Assembly: GCF_000219625.1 (NCBI RefSeq)
Contig: NC_018199.1
Coordinates: 124,001-188,000 of the forward strand
Origin: Zymoseptoria tritici IPO323
Taxonomy: Eukaryota; Ascomycota; Dothideomycetes; Mycosphaerellales; Mycosphaerellaceae
Length of the DNA stretch: 64,000 bases
Reading direction: 5' to 3'
The notes under the pieces are model-generated. The model was not told the DNA's origin, did no database searches, and saw only the letters and a program-made list of their open reading frames with translations. Position numbers and translations under genes: made by a program. Every line of letters starts with the position of its first letter. The first letter of the stretch is position 1. This document shows, in pieces, positions 20,932 to 31,373 of the stretch.

Positions 20932-21929
20932 TTGCGCACAACAATGCGCCTTCCACCGACACCACACTTTCGCATCCGCCATAGAACTCTGAATCTTCGC
21001 CAGCAATGCAAGGCCATGAAGCTGACCTCCGACGTAGGTTCGCTTGCTCAAATACACCGACTTCCTACTATCCACCATGGCAGCAATGGATTCTCCGACG
21101 ACAGTGAAGACGATGACGTGAAGCTACACCAAACAACCTACCTTCAGAACCAACCACATGATCCAGGAGCGGCCCGTCACGCAGATCGTCAACCTACACA
21201 GCATCGTCGTTCGGATTCAGCCGACCACCAGGAACGGCGAACACGAGAAGGAGCACGAGAAAGACCACGACAAGGAACACAGGAAAGAAGCCTGCTGGAC
21301 ACGATCTATGCATTTGGATGGCTTCCGCGGCGTTCACGCTCGCTGTGGCTGCTTGTGTCTGATGATTCTCGCCAACCAGACGCCGACGTCCAATGCGCCG
21401 TGGCTAGCGATTGAGGACGCGGATCGTCGATGCGAAGAAGATCACATAACCACACAGTTCCAGTTGGAGGACAATTGCGGAGACAATGCCGACACTCCGG
21501 TGCCCAATCACGATCAGTCCACGAGCATCGAAGCTCAACACATTGGTTCTATCGTGAACAAGCTGGAAGACAATCGCGGGAACAACACCGATACTGCGAT
21601 TCACGAACAATGTTTCCTGAAAGATCTCATGCTTCGCTTCATGCCGAATGCGGAGCTCGAATCGCTCTTGCCACACTCAATTTGCACCTCATCGAAGAGG
21701 GTCTGCGCCACTCCGGCTTGGTCCTCGTGGATTCCAACAACGACTGGATCGCAGACTCGACAAGAGGCGTCGGCTTCAACTTGCTGGTGTGATGAAGGCT
21801 TCAGATGTTCGTGATGCAGTACAACAACGGGAAGTATGGCAGAAAGAGCTGAACACAGGCACAGGCTGGCGACAATTCGACGGTTGTGTCTGGGGACTGC
21901 ATTCAAGCATCACATTGTCAACTAGATGA
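20932..21929 (+). pseudogene. Orphan gene with at least two frame changes
   Basis: A plus-strand coding signal moves through frames. First comes GSNGFSDDSEDDDVKLHQTT (about 21,090-21,150), then a Lys/Glu/His/Asp-rich part (EHEKEHEKDHDKEHRKEA, about 21,240-21,290). An acidic globular stretch follows (HITTQFQLEDNCGDNADTPV to DLMLRFMPNAEL, about 21,440-21,655). The next frame reads RIALATLNLHLIEEGLRHSG to VDSNNDWIADSTRGVGFNL (about 21,660-21,780). A last frame reads MKASDVRDAVQQREVWQKEL to the stop at 21,929. The switches near 21,657 and 21,785 have no splice consensus, so indels are likely. Confidence 0.4.
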
Positions 21930-21966
21930 GCGTGATGGATGATATCCCTGATAGAACACCAATACA

Positions 21967-22760
21967 ATGATCAGTTTTCTCGTTGACATGGGGCTTTGCG
22001 TTGAGGAGCCGATCATCACCGCCTTGGCGGTGAATAGCTTGTATCACGGCAGTCGTGGTGGCTTCGGCACTTCACGCGGATCGCCCGGCGGTCAATTCGC
22101 CTTCATCCCGCAGCAACAACGATTTCGGTTCCAGCAACATCCAGCAGCCGAACTTCTCTCAGGACCAGTCCACAGCATACCCCGATCCTTTTAGCCTCGA
22201 CCAGAACCCAACTACACCCACTCCGCATTCAGTCCACCCACCTCTAAGACCATGACTCCCTCGGACCGCCGAAGACGATGTTTTCGTCGAGCAGGAATGC
22301 GCCGAATCTTTCTAATATTTCCGGCGAGGCAGCGACGGGAGTGGAGCTCAGGAGTCTGACAGCGCGCGCAGTCGATTCTTGACCGATCGTCAAATGAATA
22401 GACGGAGTGATCACATCAATGAGAAGTATGGGAGGATCAAATGAAACAGCTGGACTCGAGCTGCTGAGCGGAGAGCGGAGAGCGCTTGGCGATCAAGAGG
22501 ATCGCAAGACTAGGGAGAGAAACGACCGCTACGGTAGACGTGACAATCCAGATGGCGAGCGAAGAAACGCTTCCGGCGAGAAGCACGATCCACGCTGGAC
22601 AAACGACCGCGATCATCGGAGACGTCAGAACGGAGATCGCCCTACCGGTAGCTGGTGGGAGCGCGATCAGGGGAGGCAGAATGGCGACCGTGGGCATGAT
22701 GAGAAGGAACTAGAGTGGATGGAGGATCCGGTGGTGAAGAAAGATCAAGACCGACCATGA
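21967..22760 (+). pseudogene. Gly/Gln-rich then Arg/Asp/Glu-rich protein, possible eIF4E-binding/GYF-type relative
   Basis: Plus strand. GSRGGFGTSRGSPGGQFAFI (about 22,045-22,105) is followed in a shifted frame by NIQQPNFSQDQSTAYPDPFS (about 22,135-22,195), then FLTDRQMNRRSDHINEKYGR (about 22,376-22,435). Finally an intact 22,407-22,760 ORF is dense in Arg, Asp and Glu and ends KELEWMEDPVVKKDQDRP. A charged RD/RE/RG-rich tract running into E-W-M-x-D-P resembles the middle of fungal 4E-T-like/GYF-associated proteins as I remember them; this is a weak match. At least two frame changes are needed. If the assignment were right, a normally conserved gene is broken here. Confidence 0.35.
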
Positions 22761-22803
22761 CTCCACAGACGCAGCGCATGCGTCCACAAGACTCGAACTC
22801 GGG

Positions 22804-23450
22804 TTGAGCTCGTCAACAGCAGACGTCCGGCTCCCAAAACAGCGCGAGTTAGCAACGCCTCCCCTCATCCGCCCTCTCTCATCCGACCGGCAGTCGCTCT
22901 TAGCAGGCTACGCCGCAGATCACCCAGCAGGATCCGCGCCATCGCCAGCCTGGAACTTCAGCAGCTGGCAGTCCGCCTCTGTCTCGAGGCAGCACTTCTC
23001 TTGGCAAGTGGTTCTTGAAGATGATCTACATCGACATAATTGTGCGCAGTCGCCCGTGGTACAAGAAGCCCCAAGGCGAGAGTTCTGACGACTGGGACAT
23101 CTTTCTCGACGTCTTCGGAAGAAGTTGCACTCCTTCCAGCCCACGACGCTGTCGGTAACTATAGTTCCAACGGCCAAGAATGAGAACAAGAAGCGTGACT
23201 TCGAGGCCACCCAGCAGGGCTACATCGCCGTCGAGCTAACCCTCAGAAGGATGCTCCTCCCGCGCCTTCGGACTACCGCACTGGTGAAGATGCTGAGAAG
23301 ATCGACGACAATACGACAATCAGAACGAGTCTCGTTTTGCGTCGGAGAAGAGCAATTTGGCAACAAGCGTCGATCAGCTGGTCGCCGCTCTCACCGCCGC
23401 TCCGAGATCAAAGACCCTCGGACTGAGGCCCGAGATTGAGATTGAGCTCC
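22804..23450 (+). pseudogene. Coding-like continuation, frames mixed
   Basis: All three plus frames contribute pieces: RELATPPLIRPLSSDRQSLL (about 22,845-22,905), then STSLGKWFLKMIYIDIIVRS and WDIFLDVFGRS (about 23,000-23,130), then NLATSVDQLVAALTAAPRSK (about 23,355-23,415). This looks like the continuation of the preceding disrupted gene. I cannot model it. Confidence 0.25.
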
Positions 23451-25280
23451 AGCTTCCAAAGAATTGCAACAAACGAAGGCATAGAATAGTTTGATCGACA
23501 ACTACATGTTAGAATACCTCGAGATACCTCGTCAGTGGTACCTGAAGCACCGACGGAGCAGGCGAAGTGCCTGCTGTCACCAAAGCCGCAAGTAGATCAG
23601 CACACCAGTCTCCATTTCCACCGTTCTCGCGCTGGATTTCCCGTCCAGCAGGAACAACGTGCCTGACCGAAAGCTCTTTTTCAGAGCACCTGCACCAAGC
23701 GGTCATCCACTTTGCGACCAACTCACCGGGCGCATCTTCATTTGGTCGATTCTGGACCAGTCACCCACGAAACGCTGCTCAAAGGCCGACCTTCTCCTGC
23801 CGACAAGAACACAAAACACCCATCCCAGTCCGCTGAATTTCCGACATCATGATCCAAAACTCTCGAAACGCTGGATCACGAGATATCTCCTGACAACGAG
23901 TTGCCACTCAAGATAGCTGGAAGTCAGGGAAGTGGAGGACCTCGACTGGTAAGCTCGGGACCATCTCTGCCTCCGTTCGCCGAACAGACCCATGACTGCA
24001 CATATCCATCCTAGCGCTGCTGCAAGACTACGAACTTCAAATTCACGAGCGATCGAGCAAAAGACTGTCCAACCCCAGCACACCTTACACCGCCCGGGGC
24101 TGCGAAAGAACGGATGCCCGCCGATGTGCTTGCCAAGCTGCTAATAAGACACTCCAGCCCATGCAGAGTAACATCTCGTTCGCTGCTGCAAAACGTCCAG
24201 TACTTCACCTAGATACCCTTTCCGCGTTCCATTCCAAAAAGTCCGCAGACATAAGCACAACACACACAGCCAAGACTGCGTTCAAGAGTGGTCTCAATGA
24301 ACAACACCTCGGAGGGAGAATATGGCAGATCGCTAGCGTTGAGCGCTGTGTCACAAGACGCAATACAAGGTAGAGTGCTGATCAAGCTGAGGACGGGTTT
24401 GAAAGGCCGTTATATGCCGGTTTTATCATTCTGAGGGTGATGATTGACGGCGGCCAACTCCTATCATTGGGTGCGGTGGGCGAGGCAATGCCAGCTCTTG
24501 GCTGCAGTCTGATATCTGGACTCCGCCCTCAATATTACGCCGAACGATTCTACCCGATGCCTCTGGCTCCCAGCTAGCCTTCATCAGCCTCTTGTGTGCC
24601 CTCTCTCGCCTTTCCACCATCAGCCCGACCATCCACTACCAGCCCCTCTTGTGCCTCTATATTAGCTGCCTCGGCAACCTTCTCAGTTCGAGACTGGAAA
24701 TTCTCAATGGAGGCGGATATCAGGCCGAGTGACCTATCGCTAGCGATCCTTGATCTTCCAGCACTGCTTCCGATGCCTCCCGCGACCAGGCCAAGGCCGG
24801 TGCTACTTCAAGATCGTAGTAATGAACAACGATGGGGTGGAATTTAGGACTTTGACAGTGATGAGCGGAAGATGGTGCTTAGGCGATGATGAGAAGGTCG
24901 AAACTGAGCAGGCTACGGTGAGCAGAGGGCCCACGAATCTTTGATCATGGCACAAAGGCCCCAACCGACTGTGTCATCTAAACGAGGTCAGCCACCCTAT
25001 CGAAATTCTCAAGGTTCATTCTCTTCACAAATCCGATTGATGGCTCCACTGCTTACGCTTTTTTTACAACGTTGCGGAACTGCGTCGACTAGGGGTCAAA
25101 CAAACAGCTCGAGAGTCGGTAAGTCGGTATGTATAGACAGCAATTGATATCTTATAACGTCTAAGGGAAAGATATGAGATACACTCGTATCTTCACTGCT
25201 CGTCGGTAAAGTTATATTCCTATCAAAACCTATAATACCCAGATCGAAGCAAGAACAATCCCCAGAACAAGCGCAAACGC
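23450..25280. other. No confident gene
   Basis: Short overlapping ORFs below 90 codons on both strands. None is distinctly protein-like or recognised. Confidence 0.3.
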
Positions 25281-25287
25281 AAACTAG

Positions 25288-25797
25288 CTACTTGTCGTCC
25301 TTCTTCGCCCGATCGAAAGCCAACATCTGGCTGGTCTCGCCGGGGCGTCGTCTCGCCTTCGCCAACATGAACTCCATGTCCTCCTCTGCCCGCCGGAGAG
25401 TCGAACTCGGTCTGCCGGTATTGTGGACCGGGCGTTTTGCGGGAGTCGCAAAGACTGCCGAGACGGCTTTCCTCGGCGTCTGAAGGGGTATGCGGGAAGG
25501 TGTCGACGCCGCAAAAGTCGGAGGGAGGGGGAGGGAGGAGCCGGGTTGCTTGGCTTTCATAGCCCGTTTGCTAGGCGTCGCGACGATGATTGTACAAGGG
25601 CGAGATTCGGGGTCTTGCAGTCGTTTCGGAGACGGAGTAGCAGCGGGAGGAGGTCTTGACGTAGGCCTGCAAAGGCGAGCAGCGCGAGAAGGAGTCTTTG
25701 GACCGATCATCGCTCTTTTCGAGGGCGTTGCGATGCAAAATCGGGTCGGAGGGGGAGGAGACGCTCGTTTGTCGACATTTTGATCTGGTTGGTTCAT
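25288..25797 (-). CDS. Orphan protein with repeated ATP(S/A)KR motifs
   Basis: An intact minus-strand ORF. I prefer the ATG at 25,797 (MNQPDQNVDKRASPPPPTRF), giving 169 residues. The frame remains open to 25,974 with a hydrophobic leader-like stretch that may be an alternative N-terminus. The protein carries ATPSKRAM twice (about residues 23 and 72), ATPSPKRL, STPSRIPLQTPRK and ATPAKRPV: at least five Thr-Pro-x-(Lys/Arg) motifs, the shape of CDK-type phosphorylation sites next to basic patches. It ends in a helical charged tail (EEDMEFMLAKARRRPGETSQ). It is probably nuclear and disordered. The family is not recognised. Confidence 0.55.
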   Translation of the reverse strand: MNQPDQNVDKRASPPPPTRFCIATPSKRAMIGPKTPSRAARLCRPTSRPPPAATPSPKRLQDPESRPCTIIVATPSKRAMKAKQPGSSLPLPPTFAASTPSRIPLQTPRKAVSAVFATPAKRPVHNTGRPSSTLRRAEEDMEFMLAKARRRPGETSQMLAFDRAKKDDK

Positions 25798-26122
25798 CGT
25801 AATGGGAGATTTGTGATAATCTTCGGACGCGATGGTATAAGCTGACAGTGCTGGGCGAGGAAGAAGCAGGGTGCAAGAGATCGCTTTGAATAGAAGTAGA
25901 ATGCCGGTCCCCAGGACGACACGGACGTACTTGTCTGGAAACGCAATAGTAGCAAGGAACTTCCCGTACTGCACATACGGCAGTATGCATTGCAGTCGTT
26001 TAGGCTATATAATGTAGAAGGGGGCCAGAAGGATAGTGTTGAACAGAGCCTCCAATGAGCACATCGTCCGTTCCGTCCCCACAAGCCTACAGACCACAGA
26101 TTTTCTCATACTCGACACCGTT

Positions 26123-26608
26123 CTATTCGTAGATATCTGATTGAACGTCGAGGAAAAGGAGAAGTATGTATGGCAGATGATGCAGGTGTGATGTTCCGAG
26201 GTTTTGAAGTTCACTCATCACCGACAAAGTCTTCCGTAGAGAAAGTAGCTTTGTAGAAGTTCTTCTCAGGAGGAAGAATGGCCATCCAGTACCGAGTTGA
26301 CGGAATTTTGGTCGACGAGGAGCGGGAAGGAGTGCACACCGGCGGCGATAAGGAAGTTCGAGTGCCGGGTGATCGCCATCGCTTAGAAAAGGCGTCGACG
26401 AATGGCGCAGTAAGTGTCCGGGCGACAGCGGGGTGTTTCTTGATGACGGCAATCGGCCAGAGGAAGTGAAGACGAGTTTGGTGGGTTCCGGGACCAGAGT
26501 AGCTGGAAGGAGATCTAGGCTGCGGGTTGGATGAGGTGGAGATCCGGGTTCGGTGAGTTCCGGAACGGAATTTGATTGCTGGAGAAGTGCGAAGATGCGG
26601 ATCTTCAT
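26123..26608 (-). CDS. Orphan ORF, 161 codons
   Basis: An uninterrupted minus-strand ORF, Leu/Ser/Pro/Arg-rich (SLDLLPATLVPEPTKLVFTS) with a hydrophobic C-terminal stretch (LPYILLLFLDVQSDIYE). The composition could also come from an antisense reading, so I keep confidence low. No domain is recognised. Confidence 0.3.
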   Translation of the reverse strand: MKIRIFALLQQSNSVPELTEPGSPPHPTRSLDLLPATLVPEPTKLVFTSSGRLPSSRNTPLSPGHLLRHSSTPFLSDGDHPALELPYRRRCALLPAPRRPKFRQLGTGWPFFLLRRTSTKLLSLRKTLSVMSELQNLGTSHLHHLPYILLLFLDVQSDIYE

Positions 26609-26609
26609 C

Positions 26610-27610
26610 TGAGGCGAGATTTGATAGCTGACAAGGGACAGTCAGCCAGGCGTTGCTGCTATCGACCCATGTCTACGGTATTTTGAATCTTCCAGGTCGG
26701 GCGCAGAGCATGGCGGCATTGATGGGTCAAGAGGGACCGCCGACATATTGCTCGGCGGCGGGTGTGCTGAAGACGAGCCGCTGTCGATGTTGTAGAAGAT
26801 GTGTTGCACTGTGAGGTCGCATTGAACTTACGTCTGAAGACTGTCGATTGCCCGCAAAGTTATTGACTTGAAGATTGCAGCGCCCCGAACACGACGAAAA
26901 GGCTCGTGAATAGCAGGAACAGACGAGCAAAGTCCAATCCTCCACATCTTCCCGCTACAACCCTACATCCGTCTGGGAGAGGTCTCACTTGTCCCGTTCA
27001 TCGTCATTGACAGCCCGCTGTGTTAGTTCTGAGGCGGCATGTCGGCGGATACTCTTCAAGTCCTGCTTGCTGGTGGTGAACCTCAAGATACGATCCTTCA
27101 TGTACGTAGGAACGACATGGTCGAAGTCGTTGCTGAAGTTGCTGCTTATTGGCGGTGAAGCTCAAGATGAGATCCTTCGTGTCGTCGAGGAATATTAGAC
27201 TGCCAAATGCACAGCCGCTGAAGGTGAAGTCCGACACAGCGTTGACAAAGAAAAAATCAACTAGTACTGCTTCATCTGTAGCCGCACTTCCGACCCGCGA
27301 CATATCTTCTGCTTGTCGGCGACGGGTGGCACATCATTGATAGCCATGTCCTTGCGAAAAACTCCATCCAAGGGCATGCTTCGTCGGGCTAATGCGAGTG
27401 GTCCAGCAGACTGTCTAATGTCCTTGCGAATCGTACTCTGTCCCGTAAGGCGTATACTACATAGCCGAGCGTGGCAACACATTCGACAGCGGCGTACTTG
27501 GCTAAGTCTCGCTTGCAGTCATACCAGTCCAGCTTCCGCGTGTTTTGTTGGAACAAAAGCCTTCACCTGCTGAACTACGTCTATGCGAGCTTCAGTTCTG
27601 TCGGCAGGAC
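26610..27610. other. No confident gene
   Basis: Only ORFs of 60-100 codons without clear composition. Two similar segments of about 55 bp occur at 27,055-27,110 and 27,130-27,180 (GCTGGTGGTGAACCTCAAGA and GCGGTGAAGCTCAAGATGAG contexts, both leading to GATCCTTC), a small diverged duplication. Confidence 0.3.
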
Positions 27611-27617
27611 CTGCTCC

Positions 27618-28181
27618 TTACGTTCTTCGCCTGCGCGAGAAACTTGCAGAGCCGCCGGCGCCGCTTGGCTTAGGTAGTGCCAAGGTCGTCAAAAGCGTGA
27701 GGCGGTGCGTACGACTGTCGTCGTCGTGACGTCCATGGCGACAAGGGGGAAAAGCAACCTCGCCCTGCTGAGCTCCATTCGCACGGTGCATGATCCTGTC
27801 AGCACCAGCATTCTTTTCATGGTCTTGTGAAGAAGTTGTCGACTTCCGCGGCGTTGGTGTAGCAGGGGAGCTGGAGGCAGACGACACTGCTGCCGGAGTG
27901 GCGAGATAAGCTGGTGGAGCCTGTGGTAGGCTGTGGATATGCTGTGGGATGCTAGCAAGCCGAGGTAGGAGGTGCTCTTGTGCATTGACGGAGAAGGCTC
28001 GTCGCAGTGCGTTGTTCGGAGATTGATGGAGCGTGAAGGACGGTAAGGTGGAAAGGAGGTGTGCTTGGTGGTGTCGCATATTTCGCCGAGGTTGAAATGT
28101 TGCCGTCGGTGATGTGCCAGATTTGGAAGTGGATGAAGAGATGAAGAAGAGGGTGGTGAAGGGAAGTGGTATAAGTAGCAC
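27618..28181 (-). CDS. Ser/Pro/His-rich orphan ORF, 187 codons
   Basis: An uninterrupted minus-strand ORF. The middle (LPRLASIPQHIHSLPQAPPA, SSASSSPATPTPRKSTTSSQ) resembles disordered fungal protein; the ends are weaker. The 98-codon ORF in another frame at 27,689-27,985 is a shadow. It lies downstream of the 28.4-29.7 kb coiled-coil gene on the same strand. Function is unknown. Confidence 0.3.
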   Translation of the reverse strand: MLLIPLPFTTLFFISSSTSKSGTSPTATFQPRRNMRHHQAHLLSTLPSFTLHQSPNNALRRAFSVNAQEHLLPRLASIPQHIHSLPQAPPAYLATPAAVSSASSSPATPTPRKSTTSSQDHEKNAGADRIMHRANGAQQGEVAFPPCRHGRHDDDSRTHRLTLLTTLALPKPSGAGGSASFSRRRRT

Positions 28182-28357
28182 TCATAAGGCGTTGAACGAG
28201 GCGGCCAAGATATCGAGTAAGTCCAATGACCTCGTCCTCACGACGGGCTCGACTCATTATGCCGTCGTCGCCAAAACAATCCGTCCCACCCGTCGCATCG
28301 CCAACAGAAACGTCTCGTCGATGTGCAGTTATTAATCCTGCGCTTCAGCCACTCGAC

Positions 28358-28666
28358 TCAGCAATCCACTTCGCACATCCTCTCGAACCGCTCCAGCAAC
28401 CGCCGCTCCGCCTGTAGATCCTCCGCGTCCGCTCTGATCGTCTCATCCCACCCCCCGTCCACAGCTTCTTGCAACGCTCTGCCTAGAGCCCTCCGATCTA
28501 TCATGTGCGGTGCCGGCGGGAGATGCAAAGGCGGCAGTGTGGCGAGCAAGGCAGGCAATGGGACGCGACGTCGGTAGGAGTAGTATGCCGCGCATTGTTG
28601 CATGGCGGGATGGACTCCCCTGTCATAGGAGATCACTTTCGTGGGAGATGTCTTTAATGATGGCAT
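28358..28666 (-). CDS. C-terminal segment next to the coiled-coil/AT-hook gene
   Basis: A clean minus-strand ORF of 102 codons (KVISYDRGVHPAMQQCAAYY, then a Leu/Pro-rich stretch, then ADAEDLQAERRLLERFERMC to the stop at 28,358). It overlaps the end of the 28,654-29,712 ORF by 13 bp in another frame. A one-base shift near 28,660 or a short intron would make it the C-terminus of that protein. Otherwise it is a second small gene. Balanced composition makes coding likely. The family is not recognised. Confidence 0.5.
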   Translation of the reverse strand: MPSLKTSPTKVISYDRGVHPAMQQCAAYYSYRRRVPLPALLATLPPLHLPPAPHMIDRRALGRALQEAVDGGWDETIRADAEDLQAERRLLERFERMCEVDC

Positions 28667-29712
28667 GAAATCTTGCAGATGTTATGAAGTGGTCGTCCTC
28701 TACGCTTTCTTGGGTCTTCCTCTTGGTCTTGCTCCTCCTCCTCCTCCTCCTCTTCTTGAGATGCTTCTCGGCCAAGGATGACGAGCGTGAGCGACGGAGC
28801 ATGACTACTCGCTTCGCTCGGTGACATCTCGTGTGCCGCCATCTCTTGGTCAAGCGTGCTGTGCTCCCCCTCCATCGCTTCCCATTCTCCTACGCTCGAC
28901 TTCTTCGAAGAACCGCTCGATTGATTGCCTCCCCGATCCCCGTCCGCGCACTGCACGAGCTGTCCAAGATTTCTTCCATCCTGCTCAATCTTGGCTGCTT
29001 TCTCCTGCCACGCCGCAATTTCTCTCCTCATCACTGTTTCGGACGCTTCCAATTCCTCCTGCCAAGTCTGCAACTCCCCTTCCCGCCTCTGAACCACCTC
29101 CACTCTCGTCTCCACCGCCTCGTCCCATGCATCAAGAGCCATCCTCTCATGCGCCAGCCTGTCTTTCTCCTTCTTGATCCGCGCCTTGTCCTTCGTGAGA
29201 CCCTCCTGCTGGTGTTCCAGCTGTAGCTGCCACGTCTCCAACTCCTGCATCTCCGCAGTCATGCGGCCGCGCAAGTCTTGGATGCTCCGAGCGAGAGCCC
29301 TCGATTGAGTTATCTCCGCATCACACGCTTCGCGATCGGCGAGAATTTGCGACCCTCGCGTTTCGAGGGTTTGTTCGTGGTCGGCAAGAGCGCGGTGCCA
29401 TGCGGCGTATTGTTGGCGGTGTCGGTGGTGTTCGGAAGGACTGGAAATGGTGGCAGCCTGCAGCAGATGGAGACTGTTAGGAGCTCGGAGAGGTGGCACG
29501 GTGGTGGACCAATGTGAGGATCGATGGGCTGGAGAGGAAGCGAGCGGGGCGCCGTTTGCAACACCCGCCAAGCTTTCTGTTTCAAACGATCTGAAATTAT
29601 GGTAGACGGTGGCCATGGGTGAATGAGGTGAAGTCGTTCTGTAGGATCGACAAACGATAGAATCGACAAAAGATTGGAAGTTTGTGGAGGAGAGGAGAGA
29701 GTAATGGTCCAA
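28654..29712 (-). CDS. Intact coiled-coil protein with acidic run and AT-hook
   Basis: A 352-codon uninterrupted minus-strand ORF (an alternative ATG at 29,616). Residues about 85-235 form a long Glu/Gln/Ala/Arg-rich coiled coil (for example EMQELETWQLQLEHQQEGLT, RVEVVQRREGELQTWQEELE). A Gly/Ser linker, a Glu-rich run from a (CTC)n tract (28,730-28,757) and a basic RKRRGRPLH stretch with the RGRP core of an AT-hook near residues 335-342 follow. This layout fits a chromatin- or DNA-associated self-assembling protein. Family unknown. The adjacent 28,358-28,666 segment may be its true C-terminus. Confidence 0.6.
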   Translation of the reverse strand: MDHYSLLSSTNFQSFVDSIVCRSYRTTSPHSPMATVYHNFRSFETESLAGVANGAPLASSPAHRSSHWSTTVPPLRAPNSLHLLQAATISSPSEHHRHRQQYAAWHRALADHEQTLETRGSQILADREACDAEITQSRALARSIQDLRGRMTAEMQELETWQLQLEHQQEGLTKDKARIKKEKDRLAHERMALDAWDEAVETRVEVVQRREGELQTWQEELEASETVMRREIAAWQEKAAKIEQDGRNLGQLVQCADGDRGGNQSSGSSKKSSVGEWEAMEGEHSTLDQEMAAHEMSPSEASSHAPSLTLVILGREASQEEEEEEEEQDQEEDPRKRRGRPLHNICKISCHH

Positions 29713-29719
29713 ACCGCAA

Positions 29720-30430
29720 CTCGCAAAAAGCGATATGGCTTCGCGCTAAACCGGAATGGGAAATTTCCGCAACTTCCTAATTAGGCAGGTGTAAAAATTC
29801 GTCGCCGGAGCGGACGAGTCCACTACCCCTTAAACTAGCAGAGGCAAGAAGCTCTGAAAAAAAATGTTACTATAAGGGCTAGTAAATAGAGACACAAATC
29901 CCTCGAAGAGCGAGCGACCTTTGTCAACCAAAACCTATGGACGTGACCTGGGAGCATGAGGTAAGATCCGGCTTGGGAATCGACGCACGACACATTCAAT
30001 CACTCGCTGATCCGACCAGCCGTAGACAACCCTTGTCAAGCATGCCGCTGCACCGTAGCCGACTTCCACCACAACCACCCTGAGTTATCCGTTCAAGTCG
30101 CCTTCAGACCGCCACGCGGCCGGGGTGCCAAATGAGACGTGTCACGCACATCTCGTTGGGAACCAGTCCATGATCTGAAACGCCGCACTTTACGGTGTCG
30201 GAGATTTGTGGTATGCGCTTGCACGCCTTGCTCTCACAGTTGGCTTCGGCCGTGTGCAGACATTGCTGCGCCTACGCTGGTTGACATGGAGCAACGCGAG
30301 CCTGCTTCCCAGGTGGTCACTGTGAATGGAGGTCAGCCCATAGCATGCTTAATAACAGATGGCCGTCCGATGAGGTGCGCTCGTCTCGTCCCCGGGAAGG
30401 CAAGGCCATCTCCCTTGCCCGGTACCACAA
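29720..30430. other. Mostly non-coding; one weak plus ORF
   Basis: Lies between two minus-strand coiled-coil genes. A plus ORF at 30,139-30,618 has a fair stretch (APTLVDMEQREPASQVVTVN) but overlaps the 3' end of the minus gene ending at 30,438. Around 29,760-29,940 the DNA is AT-richer, with a poly-A run, and shows no ORF. Confidence 0.3.
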
Positions 30431-30437
30431 CATCCCA

Positions 30438-31373
30438 TCACACCTCCCGAGACGTCCTCCGCTCCTCATCATCGCGTCCCATAAGATTATCCACCGACTG
30501 GCTGAGATACTTCACCCTCGCGTCGCGTGCTCGAGCCCTGCGCTGCAGACTACTCGGATTGTCCCTGGACGTCGTCTGCCAACGGAGTTCCTGCATAATG
30601 GACGCGGCTTCTTGCTGACATTTGACCAGTTCGAGTTGTGCTTGAGAGACAGCGTGCTGCTTCTCAGAGAGGGATTGCAGGGTAGCGCTGAGGAGGTCGG
30701 AGTGCAGGCGGGTGAGCGTGGGGAGGGCTTCGATTTGGAGGTGGTGTATGCTCGGAAGGAGGCCGAGGTGCCGCCGGGCTTGGGCAGCGGTAAGAATGGT
30801 GTGGATAGAGGTGGTGTTGGGGTCGCAGGGGAGGTCTCAGATTTTGTCGACGAGGGCGAACATTTGACGGTGGAGATCTTCGGACTGGGTGATGAGTGCG
30901 CGGGCTGCGAGGTCTGTTGGTTGGGGCCCACTCGAAGACCGGGACTCGGATTGAGGGGAGCAAGATCGTGTAGGGTCGGTTTGGAGGATGGCGACATGTG
31001 GCGAAGCCGATGGTAGGGATAGAGAAGCTTCTCTCGATGGGAATGATAGAGAAGCTTCTCTCGATGGGAATGATGGAGAGACTTCTCTCGATAACACGGG
31101 TGATGGTGAAAATGGTGGAGATGGAGAGGATGAGGAGAACGACCGGTGAGCGACATTTGGGATGGCGGGTGGATGCGAGGCTGGACATGATGATGAAGAA
31201 ACGCCCGACGTCTTGTTCCTGGAGGTGGCACGCGGCCATCTGGTAGCAGAGGTACGACTGAATGGCGTCGGTGTCCTGGCTGTTGTGCTAGCAGAGGTAC
31301 GACTGAACAGCCCTGGCGTCCCGATGATCGTTGGGTCCGCCGCCACGGAAGAAGAAGAAGATAATCCGGTCAA
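30438..31373 (-). pseudogene. Ser-rich/coiled-coil orphan gene with internal TGA
   Basis: One minus frame is continuous for about 312 codons, from TGLSSSSSVAADPTIIGTPG through Ser/Pro-rich repeats (SREASLSFP units, 31,017-31,093) to a helical domain (LAARALITQSEDLHRQMFAL, LPTLTRLHSDLLSATLQSLS, QAQLELVKCQQEAASIMQEL), ending EERRTSREV at a TGA at 30,438. A single in-frame TGA at 30,837-30,839 splits it; CGA (Arg) to TGA by one C-to-T change restores the frame. The coil resembles the style, not the sequence, of the 28.7 kb protein. Otherwise it looks recently intact. Confidence 0.5.
31017..31093 (-). repeat. 27-bp in-frame repeat containing a palindrome
   Basis: Three tandem units (23, 27 and 27 bp). 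The first two contain the perfect palindrome AGAGAAGCTTCTCT. On the minus strand they encode nonapeptides of the type SFPSREASL within the Ser-rich part of the gene. Confidence 0.85.
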
